DNA of 64,000 nt, taken from NCBI GenBank assembly GCA_963922205.1, contig CAWUHX010000018.1, positions 930,001-994,000 on the forward strand. The letters are read 5' to 3'. Position 1 is the stretch's first letter, and the number at the start of each line of letters is the position of its first letter. The stretch comes from Romanomermis culicivorax (lineage: Eukaryota > Nematoda > Enoplea > Mermithida > Mermithidae). The translations under genes and the position numbers were made by a program. Shown one piece after another: positions 13,601-25,600 of the stretch. A model generated the notes under the pieces. It saw only the letters and a program-made list of their open reading frames with translations, did not search any database and had not been told where the DNA came from.

Positions 13601-16600
13601 CACGCCGACAGCAATAGGTAGGTGGTATGCCCAGGCGTGTTGGTTTGGGAACAGACCACTGGTCGTCGAATACCAGGGAAACCGAGTAGATGAATTCTAC
13701 ATTGCAGCCTTTAATCAGTACACATTTATGGGCTTGCAAAGGTTAAACCAGATGGGTGTAAAAAGGAGGGCACCAGGTGATGACAGAGTGCAAGCTGATA
13801 AATATCAGCAAACGAGCGCCAAGAGCCCAGGTAAGTTCAAAGTGCCTAGACTTCCACCGGCTAAGAGACAGCCGCCGACGATGCAACAAGCATGTACATC
13901 GACCAGCCAGAGGTCGTATAGTGAAGCCGCTAGCACTTCATACAAAAGTCCACTTTGGAGATCTCAATCAACTTCATCAAAATCTTTAAATTCAACTTTT
14001 TGGACTCAAAAACAACAGCTTAGTGGCTCCACTAGCAGTGGCTCAGCGCGAAGGCAACAGGGGAGGGACGATGAATTCTCAAACCCTGCCCCATACCGGG
14101 GTAGACCCGGGTATGGCCAGGGTCAAGCCAGAGGAGGTTTCTGAGGGTGCCCTCAGAGACCCTATAGAAAGACGAAAAGTGATAGTGAAAATCTTTTTTT
14201 CACTATTATATGTTTTTTATATTCTTGATAGTTCAGCTGGCGTACAGTAAAATATTCCCAGCATTTACGTCTTTTATTAGCATAAATATAATAGTGGTCA
14301 TTCCACGTTCATTTTAATATTTGTCGGATTTATTGCTATACATATTTGTTTATTATTTAGATTCGACCGATCAACAGAAGCAAAGGGCCAAAGGCCCAGG
14401 CCCCAGCTTGCGGACTGCAAGCTCTGGAAGACCCATTAGGGGATCCAGGCAAGTAAGTTTATCCCTGAGGGGATTTCTTGTCTCATCTAGGAGACTGCGT
14501 GGGTCTGTGTGAGGCCCCATTAATTTATCTTTGTTGTTGTAGGTCTGGGGAACCGGACTGTTGCGCGATCTCTGAGGCTTTGCCAAGGAATTAGCTCTAA
14601 CAGATCAGTTCAGACCAGAAGCCTCTATCTTTTCTTAAATCCTTAAGACAATAATTTTAACATTTGATGAGTGGCTGTTTCATAATTTCCCAAAAATTCT
14701 TGTAAAATTCTACTGTCAAGCCATCATCACCTGGGGACTTTCCGTTTTTCATTGAGAACAATGTGATTCTAAATTCTGCATCAGAAATATCTTTTTCTAG
14801 TAGCTCCTTCTGGTTGTCTGAGATTTTTTTAATGTCACTATATTGTATTGTTCCAAAAGTTTTTTTAACGTCATCTTCTCTAATCTTAGAATTTTTATAG
14901 TACAGTTTGCTATAAAATTCAGAGATGCATTGGGAGATTTGTGGTTGGTCGTCTATTGTTCTTCCATCCGAGCTTCTAAGGTTTTTATTGTAGTTTCTTT
15001 TTTCGAGGTTCAAGAAGTATTTTGAGGGTTTTTCACCCTGTAAATTCCACTTTACTTTCGTTTTTTCCATAGAAAATCTTCTTAGATTATATTTAATTCT
15101 TTTTTTAGCTCGTCCAGTCTTGAGCAGCTTGTCAGTAGTATCATTGCATCAATCTGTCTTTCTAGGGTCTGTAGTTCTTGCCTTATTGCAGCTTCTGAGT
15201 CTCTTTTTTTCTTTGCTATTTCTTTGCAATATGAGATTGTCTCAGTTTTTATTTTATATTTGACATAGTCCCAAGTTTGGGAAAGATCAAAAGTGGTATT
15301 TTTCGCTTCATCAATTGCTTTATTTATGGTGGATTGGAGGTGCTTTTTGTAGTTTTCATCCTTTACTAAAGAGTTGTTAAAATGCCAGAAGCCAGGGCCT
15401 CTTTTCTTGTATAGTTTCCCAATTATATTGAATATAATATCATTATGATCTGATGGGAAACCACTGATGACATTGCATGTAGAGACATCATTGATCAACT
15501 CCTCTGATACAAAGAAATAATCTAATCTACATTTTATCATCACTGGTCATTGTTGATACTTCTTCTTGTTGATGTGAACCTTCTTGTTGATGGATGTTTA
15601 AATCGGAAGGTATCTACAAGATCTTTCTGTGTGGTGTACCTCATCAATTCAGAAGTTGATTTTTTCTTGTGGTTTGATAAGTTTCCACCAGCTTTATTAA
15701 GAACTGGGTTTACTGTAATATTGAAATCCCCTCCCAGAATGAGTGTGAGGTCATTTTTATTGAACTTCGCTAGTTCTTGAAATAGATAGCTCCAAAAGGT
15801 TATTTGTTCTTCTTCATTAACTGTTGCATAAACATTTGCTACGATAAATACTGTCTCATTTAATGCTATCATTAGAAAGATGTAACGATCTTCTTGATCT
15901 TTATGGATTCTTCTGACAGTGTGCATGAATGTGTTATTTAAAAAAATTGCAACCCCTCTAGAGTTTGACATTCCATGTGAGAAGAATATTTTATCATCAC
16001 CACATCCCCATTCTAGTCTCAGTCTATTTTCGATTCTTCTTGTAAAATGTGATTCTTGGAACAGTATGATGTCATAATGATTTTTTTTACATTGTGTAAA
16101 GATTGTTTTCCTTTTTGGTCAAAAATATTTATACCTTCAACATTTAATGAGAAGAAATTAAGATTATAGGACATAAAAAGATGTACCATTGAAGGCTTGT
16201 TGCAGCTGTATATCATGAATGAGTGAAACTTGTGTGTGAGGTATATCTATGAGGAAGATTATAAATTTTGCATATGAAATGTTCCTGCTTTGACTAGTTT
16301 CAACCTATACCTTTATTTTTCCTGAAAATTGCAGGAGACACTTTAGATAATGGAAAAAAATTGGCGCAATCTTTCAGTGCTCTCATTAATTGGGGTATCT
16401 TTAAACCCTCTCACTATAACAACAATGAAATTGATTTAACTAGATCAATTAAAAGTTTGGCGCAACCTTTCAGGCTCTCACTTGTATTATACCACACTAG
16501 GCTAAACTGATACTATCATTATTTTTCAATTTTATTTACAGTAAACAAACACATAAAAACACATTCATAATAATAAATCACTCTTGTGTATCTATTTTCA

Positions 16601-19600
16601 TTTGTGTATATTTAAATTTGCATAGCCTCTTTTCGTATTACTTTGGGCCATAAAGGCAATCGTATTATGTTTAGTGAGTTAGAAAATAAAGAAGAAAATC
16701 GTCTTGCCCCAATAGAGTAGGTGGCCCACCCACCTATATCGACATTATTGATTATTGTTTATCGCTCCTATCGCCTCCGTAGTACCATCTACCTAACCCC
16801 CGACCCCAGTCAAGGTCCGAACTGGTCCCTCCTCCCCACCGTTCCTCCTGCCACTTATCTTTCACACTATTTGGGTACCTTTAAACCCTTTCACATAATG
16901 GATAAAAATGTTAACAACATTGAGATATGGCACAATCTTTCAGTGCTCTAAATATTGGGGTACCTTTAAACTGACTCACATAGTAAGATAATTTTATTAA
17001 GCAATTTAATACAGCTGATTTATGATTTTAAACCAGGAGTAGAAAAAGTAAATAAAATATAGAAAATTACTAAGTGAACAAATGTGAAAAAAAATTGCAA
17101 AAAAAGTAAACAACTTGTGTTGTATTTGAAGATGAGATGGGCGTTTGGGGGCGGCTCTGACCGATTTCTTGCCTCCTTGATCCGTCAGATCGGAGGAAGG
17201 AGTTGAAATCAGTAAGAAGAATTGAAGTGCAGGAGAGATAGCCAGGGATCGACCTTAACGCCAGTGCTTCCCTGAGCCTGCCCTAAACCTCGGAATGACT
17301 CCTCACTCAGGGGTGAGAAGTCCAGTACTAGAATACTACCTTCCCAAGAAATGCCTGACTAAAACTAGTCAGACAAGGTAACACACTTTTGGACACAAAT
17401 AAAACGTTTTTCTAACTAAACATTTATTTATAAAACTTACCTAAAAATCGCCCCTTCCAAAAACGTGATGTCTTACCAATATAAAAACTAGGTGAGTAAT
17501 GTACAGGCGAAAATGGCAAATATAATATAGTGGACGATACGCACGAGAAGAATCAATAAAAACACTAACTAATCCACAATATTCGTCTTCTACAGTAACC
17601 GTTGCGTTGGGCCAGGTCGGGCATGGTCGACATGTTGTACTTGCAGGCGTTTTTACAAAATCGACAAAACTATTAGAAAATCGTGAAAAATCGACGGAAA
17701 CACACTACAACACTTGTATCTTATACCAGATGCTGTTATTTTTTATTTTTATCTTTGGCTTGACGTTTTTCTTTCCTTGATTTTTGTTGTTGCGGCGTTA
17801 AATCATCTGACCAAATGGTTGGCGGTTTTTGATCTTTGTTAAAAACGCCCAATTTTCTCACAAATTTTGAAGCATAATATTTTTCATTGATTAAAGAAAA
17901 ATCGATTTTAACGTCTGGAAAGGTCTTATTTATGTTTAGGATGCTAATATAATCAAAATTAAATGCGTCGACTTTGTCTTGGGGTATATACATCGCTTGT
18001 TTAAAGAATTTTTTACCAGATTTTGTTTTGTGTCAAAGTCCTGTTTTTGTTCAATCTGGAATAAGTCGTCGGGAAAATTGTACACCCAGATCGCCAATTT
18101 TCGCATTTTTTGATCGATAATTTCTACTCAAGGTTTAATGTCTTTCATGTCGGATTCTAATGAGGCGATGCGCTTCAAATTTTGCCAATTTTCTGAATTT
18201 TTGCATGTTCTGCAGAATTCTCTTCCAATTTCTGTTTCATATAGTTTTTATTATTTTCCATCATCATATTGTAAAATCCAAATAATTGTACTATTATATC
18301 AAAAATCTGCAATCAAAAATATCGAAAAGAATATCGAACAATATTATATCAAAAATCGGCAAAAAAAGACTTGTCGCACACACAAGTAAACTATCATTAT
18401 AAATACATCTATATGCCTTCGATGCAGCAAGCAAATAAGTTGCTGTGTTTTTTAATACAAAACATAGGCAGTTTAGGCAGAAAGCCCTTTCTAAATTTTG
18501 TTGCATGCAAATTCATTGAGGAGTAGAGGTTGGTTTCTCAGATTTGGGATAAATTTATATGATCTCTTGACATTTCGCGGAAAGTTGAATTTAGTTTGTG
18601 ATAAACTTTTTTCTTTTTTCCTGATTTTTGTGATTATACCTGTACCCATTTTCCTACTATAGGGTCACATAAAATCCCCACCTTATATGAGAGGCGCTCT
18701 TTAGATGCTTTTGTCGCCAAGTGGAGGCCACATTCCACAGACTAGCTTCTACCTGACAAGCAGGAATTGTTCGGCTACCTACCTCATAAATTGAAAAAGT
18801 TCACCTCCTCATTCGCTGAACCTTCTCGCCAAGATGCAACTGGACTGAGTAGACCACGGCAAGCAGCATTCCAAGTTCGCCTACATAATTTATCGCCCCC
18901 ATAAGGATGAAAGGCTGTGTCTGCCTAGGACAGCTACCAGAAATTCAATTTCTGGTTATACCCAGAATCGAATCTTGTTCTCGAGATTAGGTTGAAAGCG
19001 ATAACCACTAGATGGTTCATCATGAATTTTATTGTATAATTTTATTTATTTCAATTGATCATGATCAAAAAGTTTATAACTTAGTCTTATGTTCCATGGT
19101 ATCAATTAACGTTTGTATAATACGGTATTTCCTATAATTGAGGTTTCCTTCATCTTCTTCCGGTTTTTAATACGGGTTCAACTGGAGAGCATTTTCTAAT
19201 ATTTTTTTCGCTGAACTTAAACTTGAAAATTTTGTAAATTTGAACATTAACGCATAAACTTTAATTTGAAATTGAATTGGAACATGAGTCGTTACTGTTT
19301 TCATTGATTCATTCTTTAAACCTGAAGCTATAACCACACATGTACAGCAGCCAAAATCTGCTAGAGGCAAGCTTGAAAGAGCTTGGAATTTTTGCTACTA
19401 CACTACCGCAAGCCATGGACATGTAGCACTAACCGCACATTTATGTGGAAGAAGTCGGTCAACCTCCTCGCAAATAACTTTGTGATGAATTTGAAATAAT
19501 TTAATATTATGCATATTCAGTAAGATTTCGATCAATACTTGAAAATTCCACACTTTATGTAGTAAATGAAAACTTTCTCAGGTCCGATGAACTTAAAAAT

Positions 19601-22600
19601 CTGCCGAGGTGGAATCTGTTTGGAGTCAGTCAGAATTCTACACAGGTCAACAGCGTAGACGTTCCACCACAATGTAAGGAAATTTCTTTTTTGATCCTAC
19701 AACACCAAGGATGTATAAAATTCTGAAAGGAGCAATTTAAGTACACAAACTCTGACATGAAAATCAACAGGGTTTCTGCGAATTTTGAAAAACATGTAAA
19801 AGTATGCGAAAATAGACTCTGAGGGGCCGTATTGGTCTAGTGGTTATGGCCTCTGACTGCTAGTCTCAAAAACCAGGTTCGATTCCGGGTGTAACCCGGA
19901 ATCGAATTTCAGGTAGCTGGCCCGGGCAGACACAGCCTTCCATCCTCTCGGGGTAGATAAATTGTGTAGGCGAGCTTGGAACGCCAGGGTGTACTCAGCC
20001 CATTCAGCGTGTTGGCGATAGTGCGACGAATGAAGAGGTGGGCCTATTCCATTATGAGGTAGATAGCCGATGTCCTGCTTGTCAGGCAAACGCCAGTCTG
20101 TGGAATATGGCCTCCACTATGTGGTAAAAAAAGCACCTGAAGAGCGCCTCTCATATAAGGTGGGCACTTATATGCCCGCATAGTCCTGTAAAGCCTACCT
20201 TTCCGGCTATAGGGTACCCGAAAAAATTTAAAAAAACACCCTCTGGAAACTCAAAAACTGTTGGGCCCAAATTTTAGATATTTTGTAGTTGTCCCTGCCC
20301 CCGGATTCAATCGTAAATTTATGAGGAAATTTCAATCGGGTTATTGCGTCTGAAACGATGGTAACCCAAACTTTGAACTTTAAATCAAAACTTTCCTCTG
20401 TGCTTTACTCCTGGTTAGTTGAATTTAGAAATGGTTTAATTTAATTTAAAAGATTTTAAAAATACATTTGATTCGCTATGAGCGATAACCATACGATAGT
20501 GCTGAATCCACGAACCTGAAGTACAGGACCCTGAAACAGGTGAAATTTTCTCCACCACTGGAGTCCTGTGACTCAGGTTTTCCCAACCAAATGTCATGCG
20601 GCAAATAACGTCACGGTTTCAAATCTAACAGTAACATCAACATCATGTTAGTGAAATTATGTATATTTTCACTTTGATTTTGACCGAGTAGCAACAGCAT
20701 GGTTTGCGAATTCCTAAGTCAATGGTTCGACGCATTGCCCTCTACAAAGCATTGAATCTTTCCTTATATCACTGCATTTTACCGATGAAGTTCGGTCCTA
20801 TCTACACTTACCAAATGTCTAGATTTTGGGCCCAACAGTTTTTGAGATTCAAGGGGGATGTTGTTGCTAATTTTTACATATTTTTTCAAATTTGCAGAAA
20901 TCCTCTAGATTTTAAGGTCCGTGTTTGCACCCTTATATTGCTCCTTTTAGGGTTTCTTACGTCTTTGGTACAGTGCACTTTGCTGTAGGATAAAAAACAA
21001 TTTTCCGCACTCTACATAAGATCATAGTTAAGCTGGTTGAGAAACTACGACCTTTTTTAGTTTAGTGCCCATAGTCTCTTTTTTCCAAAATGCTTCTAAA
21101 AATTGGCACTGTCGTCAAATTCTACAAAAGTTTTACGGTAAAATTTTTTACTCAAAAATTTTGTTTAAGGTCAGTCTAGTACGCTCACAAAGTTCCAGTT
21201 CTATGTGACGTATGGTTTAGTTGAAAATAAAAAAATGAAATAGTACCCGCTTTCCACTTTTATTATTTAAAAGCATTTTAATTAAAGCAGAATATAGTTT
21301 CTTGTTAATGCCGAGTTTCGAACAATAATTCAGGAGGTATGTTTCTCGTGTGTGCAGCAGACATTTTTCACGATTAATCAATAGTTGAGAAATATCTAGA
21401 TCATGATCCGACTATCTCTCAGCTCCAACAGGAACAATTTTTTGGAATAATACGCCAATATAGCATGACAGCCCTCACCATTCCATCAACAGTTTATCCA
21501 CGTATGACTCCTTGAGGGTACGTTGTGGTACACAGTGTTAAAATGGAAGCCAATAGCTAAACTAGTTAGCATGCTAAAATATGACGCCATGTCGTTTGGG
21601 AACCACGAATTCGACGACGGCTTGCAGAAAACAATTGACGGATCGGAATACATTGGCCTGGCGCCCTATCTCAAGGAGGTCGACGCCCCGTTTGTATGCT
21701 CCAATATTAAGACCAATAAATCCGAAATAGACGGGCTCTACCAAAGGTATGTATGTTGGGCAATCTTCTTTTAGTTTCAAATCTTCCTCGGTCACTAGCC
21801 AGTAAGAAGGAAGCGTACCAGTATTAGCCAGGAGGAATCACACTTCACACAAGCAAAAATAATCAGCTATAATTGACAATTTTTGCTCAAGTTCAAGCAG
21901 TGAATTCTCGATCATATTTCATTTATGCTTGCCGACATACCATCAATCAATCTTCAACATGAAGATTTTGATGGATTCATCACCATGCTTGCCAAATAGT
22001 ATTTTAGATGCTTAAAAACAACGGTTTTTGTCCTGACGAATAAAAATAAAAACTAACATTATTTACGGTACTAAAAATCTGAACACAGTTTCTGTTCATG
22101 AAAATAAACACAGTTGATGCAAGAATTTCAAACCAGCTGAGTATTTTTTGCTAGAAGGAACTTTTCGGGTTAATTGAAAAAATTTTAGTATCTAGAATAT
22201 TGTCTCATGAATCTCACGAGGGACGATTTATGCGAGCACATAACTTTTTTCCTATGGCTATATTTACAGTAAAATATGCATAAACTTAGTCTGCAGGTGT
22301 GAGAAGAATATGAAGAAACTTCATTCAAGCACAGTTCTGAGCTTTGATGAAGTCCAAGTGCTTACAGATCAAAAATGGCAAGAGATTAGATTGCCTTTCT
22401 GTCAGAAATTTAGGTCAGAAAGCTTTATAGAATGCGACTTTTCGATACATATCTGTTACAGTTCCTGAGAACAGGTTTGGGTAAACTTTCTGTTGTTTAG
22501 CCAGGCCAGTTATGAAATTTTTGTTTATAGAATGCTTGCGCAGATTAATCAGGCTTCGGGCTGCATTATAACAATCATTTCAGAATTTACACTTGGAGAC

Positions 22601-25600
22601 CCTCTCTGTTCCAGAAAGGATTTCTTTGTGACTTATTTGCTCCTCCTGTTCTGTCTGTATTACCTGCCGGAACATTTCATATTTACTCCTAGGCGAGGTC
22701 GACCCCAAACCCAGTCACGGGCCTATCTATGGTGTCTACTACTAGCAAAGCCTTTGGGCTAACTTCTCTTTGGTTTTTAGCTATCGTATCCTACTAAATG
22801 ACGATCCCAAAAAACGAGTAGGCGTCGTTGGCTACGTCACTCCCGAAACCAGCCAAATTTCGCATCCGGGCGCCAGAATCAAATTTCTGGATGAAATCGA
22901 GAGTTTAAAGATTGCTGTCGCCAAACTCAACGCTTTAGGCGTCAAAAAAATCGTCGCCGTCGGCCATTCGGGCTACGATAAGGACAAAGAAATATGCCGC
23001 AAAGTTCCCGGCGTTGATGTCGTCGTGGGAGGCCACACTAATTCGTTTTTGTACAGCGGTGAACCACCCGTGAACCAAACCGTAGATGGCGATTACCCTA
23101 CAGTCGTAAAGAATTTGGACGGTTCGAATTGTTTGGTGGTTCAGAGTTACGCGTACGGAAAATATCTCGGATTTTTAGAAGTGGAGTTCGACGACGAAAC
23201 GGTAAGTAAGAACGTGATTTCATGACTAGACACTACTTATTTATCTAAGATAGGGGTCTGAGTAAACAATTCTGATTGATCCGATTTCATTTTGATTTTT
23301 CGCACATTATTTCATATTTATTCTTTCAAATATGTCTGCAAAATGTAGTGGATAATAGAGCACTAGCTGAATCTTGATAAACGAATATACTAATTCCCTC
23401 AACTTTGCTCGCCATTCGGAACATGTAAACTCGGAAAAATTAAATCGTTAAAAACGAGGTTATTTGAGCCCTAGATGACGGTACACCTCTCATTTTATCT
23501 ACATTTCAATGATAAATATCTGTCGTAATTTTGCACCATGGAGGGGTCTACAGGTGCAAATACAAATGCTATGGTGCCTTTTATAGGCCACGGCAAGTTT
23601 AGTTGCGTTACACTGCTTGTTTCAGAGTGTTGTTTACTATAATTTGCATAAATTTGTTAAACAGGAGAAACTCTGCTCATACCTGATTATACATCGCAGC
23701 CGCTAGTATTGAATGTTAAAGCATGCAGCTGGAGGATTTTCTGGTAAATTACAATAATGTCGATCTAACTAATTACTTCCTGAAATACGCAAGTCCGAAT
23801 TTTTCCTTGTTGTGAAACAATATAGAACAGCTTATTAGCACGCAAAGACTTCTTCTATTTCAGCGAATATTTCTACAGAATACAACGTGTTTCCATTTTT
23901 TCCGAATGAGATAAATAAAGTTGTGATCGTTTAGCACGTTAATCAAAATTTCGGTTTATGAAAGATTTACGGCAAACAAAAAAAAGCAAACAAAACATAC
24001 TCGGTCAGGTCACAGAATAATTCCCCGATTCACACCTGAAGACATCTCTGATCACAGCAGTTAAAGTATTTTCAATAATAGGGTGAAGTGAAAAATTTCC
24101 GCGGAAACCCAATGCTAATGAATAATTCATACGAAGATGATCCGACAGTCGTTGAAATGTTGGCGCCCTACCAAAAAATTGTCGACGAATACCAGCGTAC
24201 AGTTATAGGAAAAACTGCGGTCACTTTGGTGGGCAACAGGTGAGAATTTGCGACATTATAAGACTGATTTCTGAGAAGTTTGGCCTTCTTATGATAAGTC
24301 AGAATTTAATCATACCTGAAAATCAGGTATATTGTGTAGTTTTACATGCTGAGTATCACAGCGGTATTTATTTCACACGAAACCCCAAATTCGCATAGCT
24401 GCATTATCCCAAACTTCGGAATTTTCTAGTTTTTTTATAGTAAAGCATTTACGCGGGAGACTGTGCTCAATAATTTGATGTGAACAAATTTTTCTAATTT
24501 CGTACGTCACACTTCTTTCGGAGCCGAAGAAGTCATTTGGAGCCCAATGTGGGCACCGTGCCATGGAATGCCGAAGAACTTTTTTCTTAATTTCTTTAGC
24601 CATTAACGTCCAAGTTAATGTGTTAAAGTTCCAGTCCGATACTTTGATGGCTGCTGAACGATATGAACGATATAAAGGCCTCAAAGGAAAAGTCGAAAAT
24701 TTTGAAAATTTCATTAAATTCCAGAAATCGAGTTATTTTTGACGTTCATTTACATGGAAACGGCTGGTTATTCGGATGCCCTCTGATGGAATTTAAAAGT
24801 CACTCAAATCTGTTATCACTTGATTTATTTTCATCTAGCTGATATCGCGTGATGTGACACAGGTGTCTCCAAATGTAGACCACTTTTTCGCAGCTTATAG
24901 CATAGGGCCCAGTCAGACAGCGGGCCTTACTTTATAAAATTAAACTCACAGCTTTGATTTTTTTCAATGAAATTACTGCATAGAGAAAGTATTGTAGCAT
25001 ATCTTTCGATACACCCTGTTGTTCGAGCACTATTAAATTTTACCAGTTCAAACGTTTTCTTTCGATTCGTCTAGTTTGAACGAGCCAATGTTTTCCACAT
25101 CTCACTGATAACAGATTTAGTGGGATTAATCAGCATTTTCGTTTCAACTTGCAGTATGTGCGACGATTTAGAGTTCCCAAAATGCTAAGCATCAGTAGCT
25201 ACACAAAGAGAAAAAAAATCTGCATAATGGGCAGGTACGTGCACAATAAGAACTTCAAATGACTTTTTCGGTCATTTGAAGTGACCTCTTTTTTCTGGCT
25301 TCTATTTTGACACATTAAAATTGCATAAATAGTGCAAAGTATGGGATTATAAAAAGGTTTTTATTCCAAATTTAAGAGCATCGTATTGTGCATATTATAT
25401 ATCTTTTACTATAAAGTGACTCCATGACTTTCTCTAGCGTGCGATATTTCGAAGCATGTATACGGACCAGGAAATGTCAAAAAATGTAAAAATTCCAAAC
25501 TTCCAGGTACTGTAGCATGCAAATTTTGAGTTTCACGAAAAATTAATGCCTCTCCGATACTTGACGTGTAAAACTACTCAAAATATTTCATTTTGAGATA

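Noticed and set aside
19822-19895. Functional tRNA gene
   Set aside because: The A and B boxes are good, but the acceptor stem and anticodon arm do not pair properly and the sequence continues into a SINE body with a second copy nearby.
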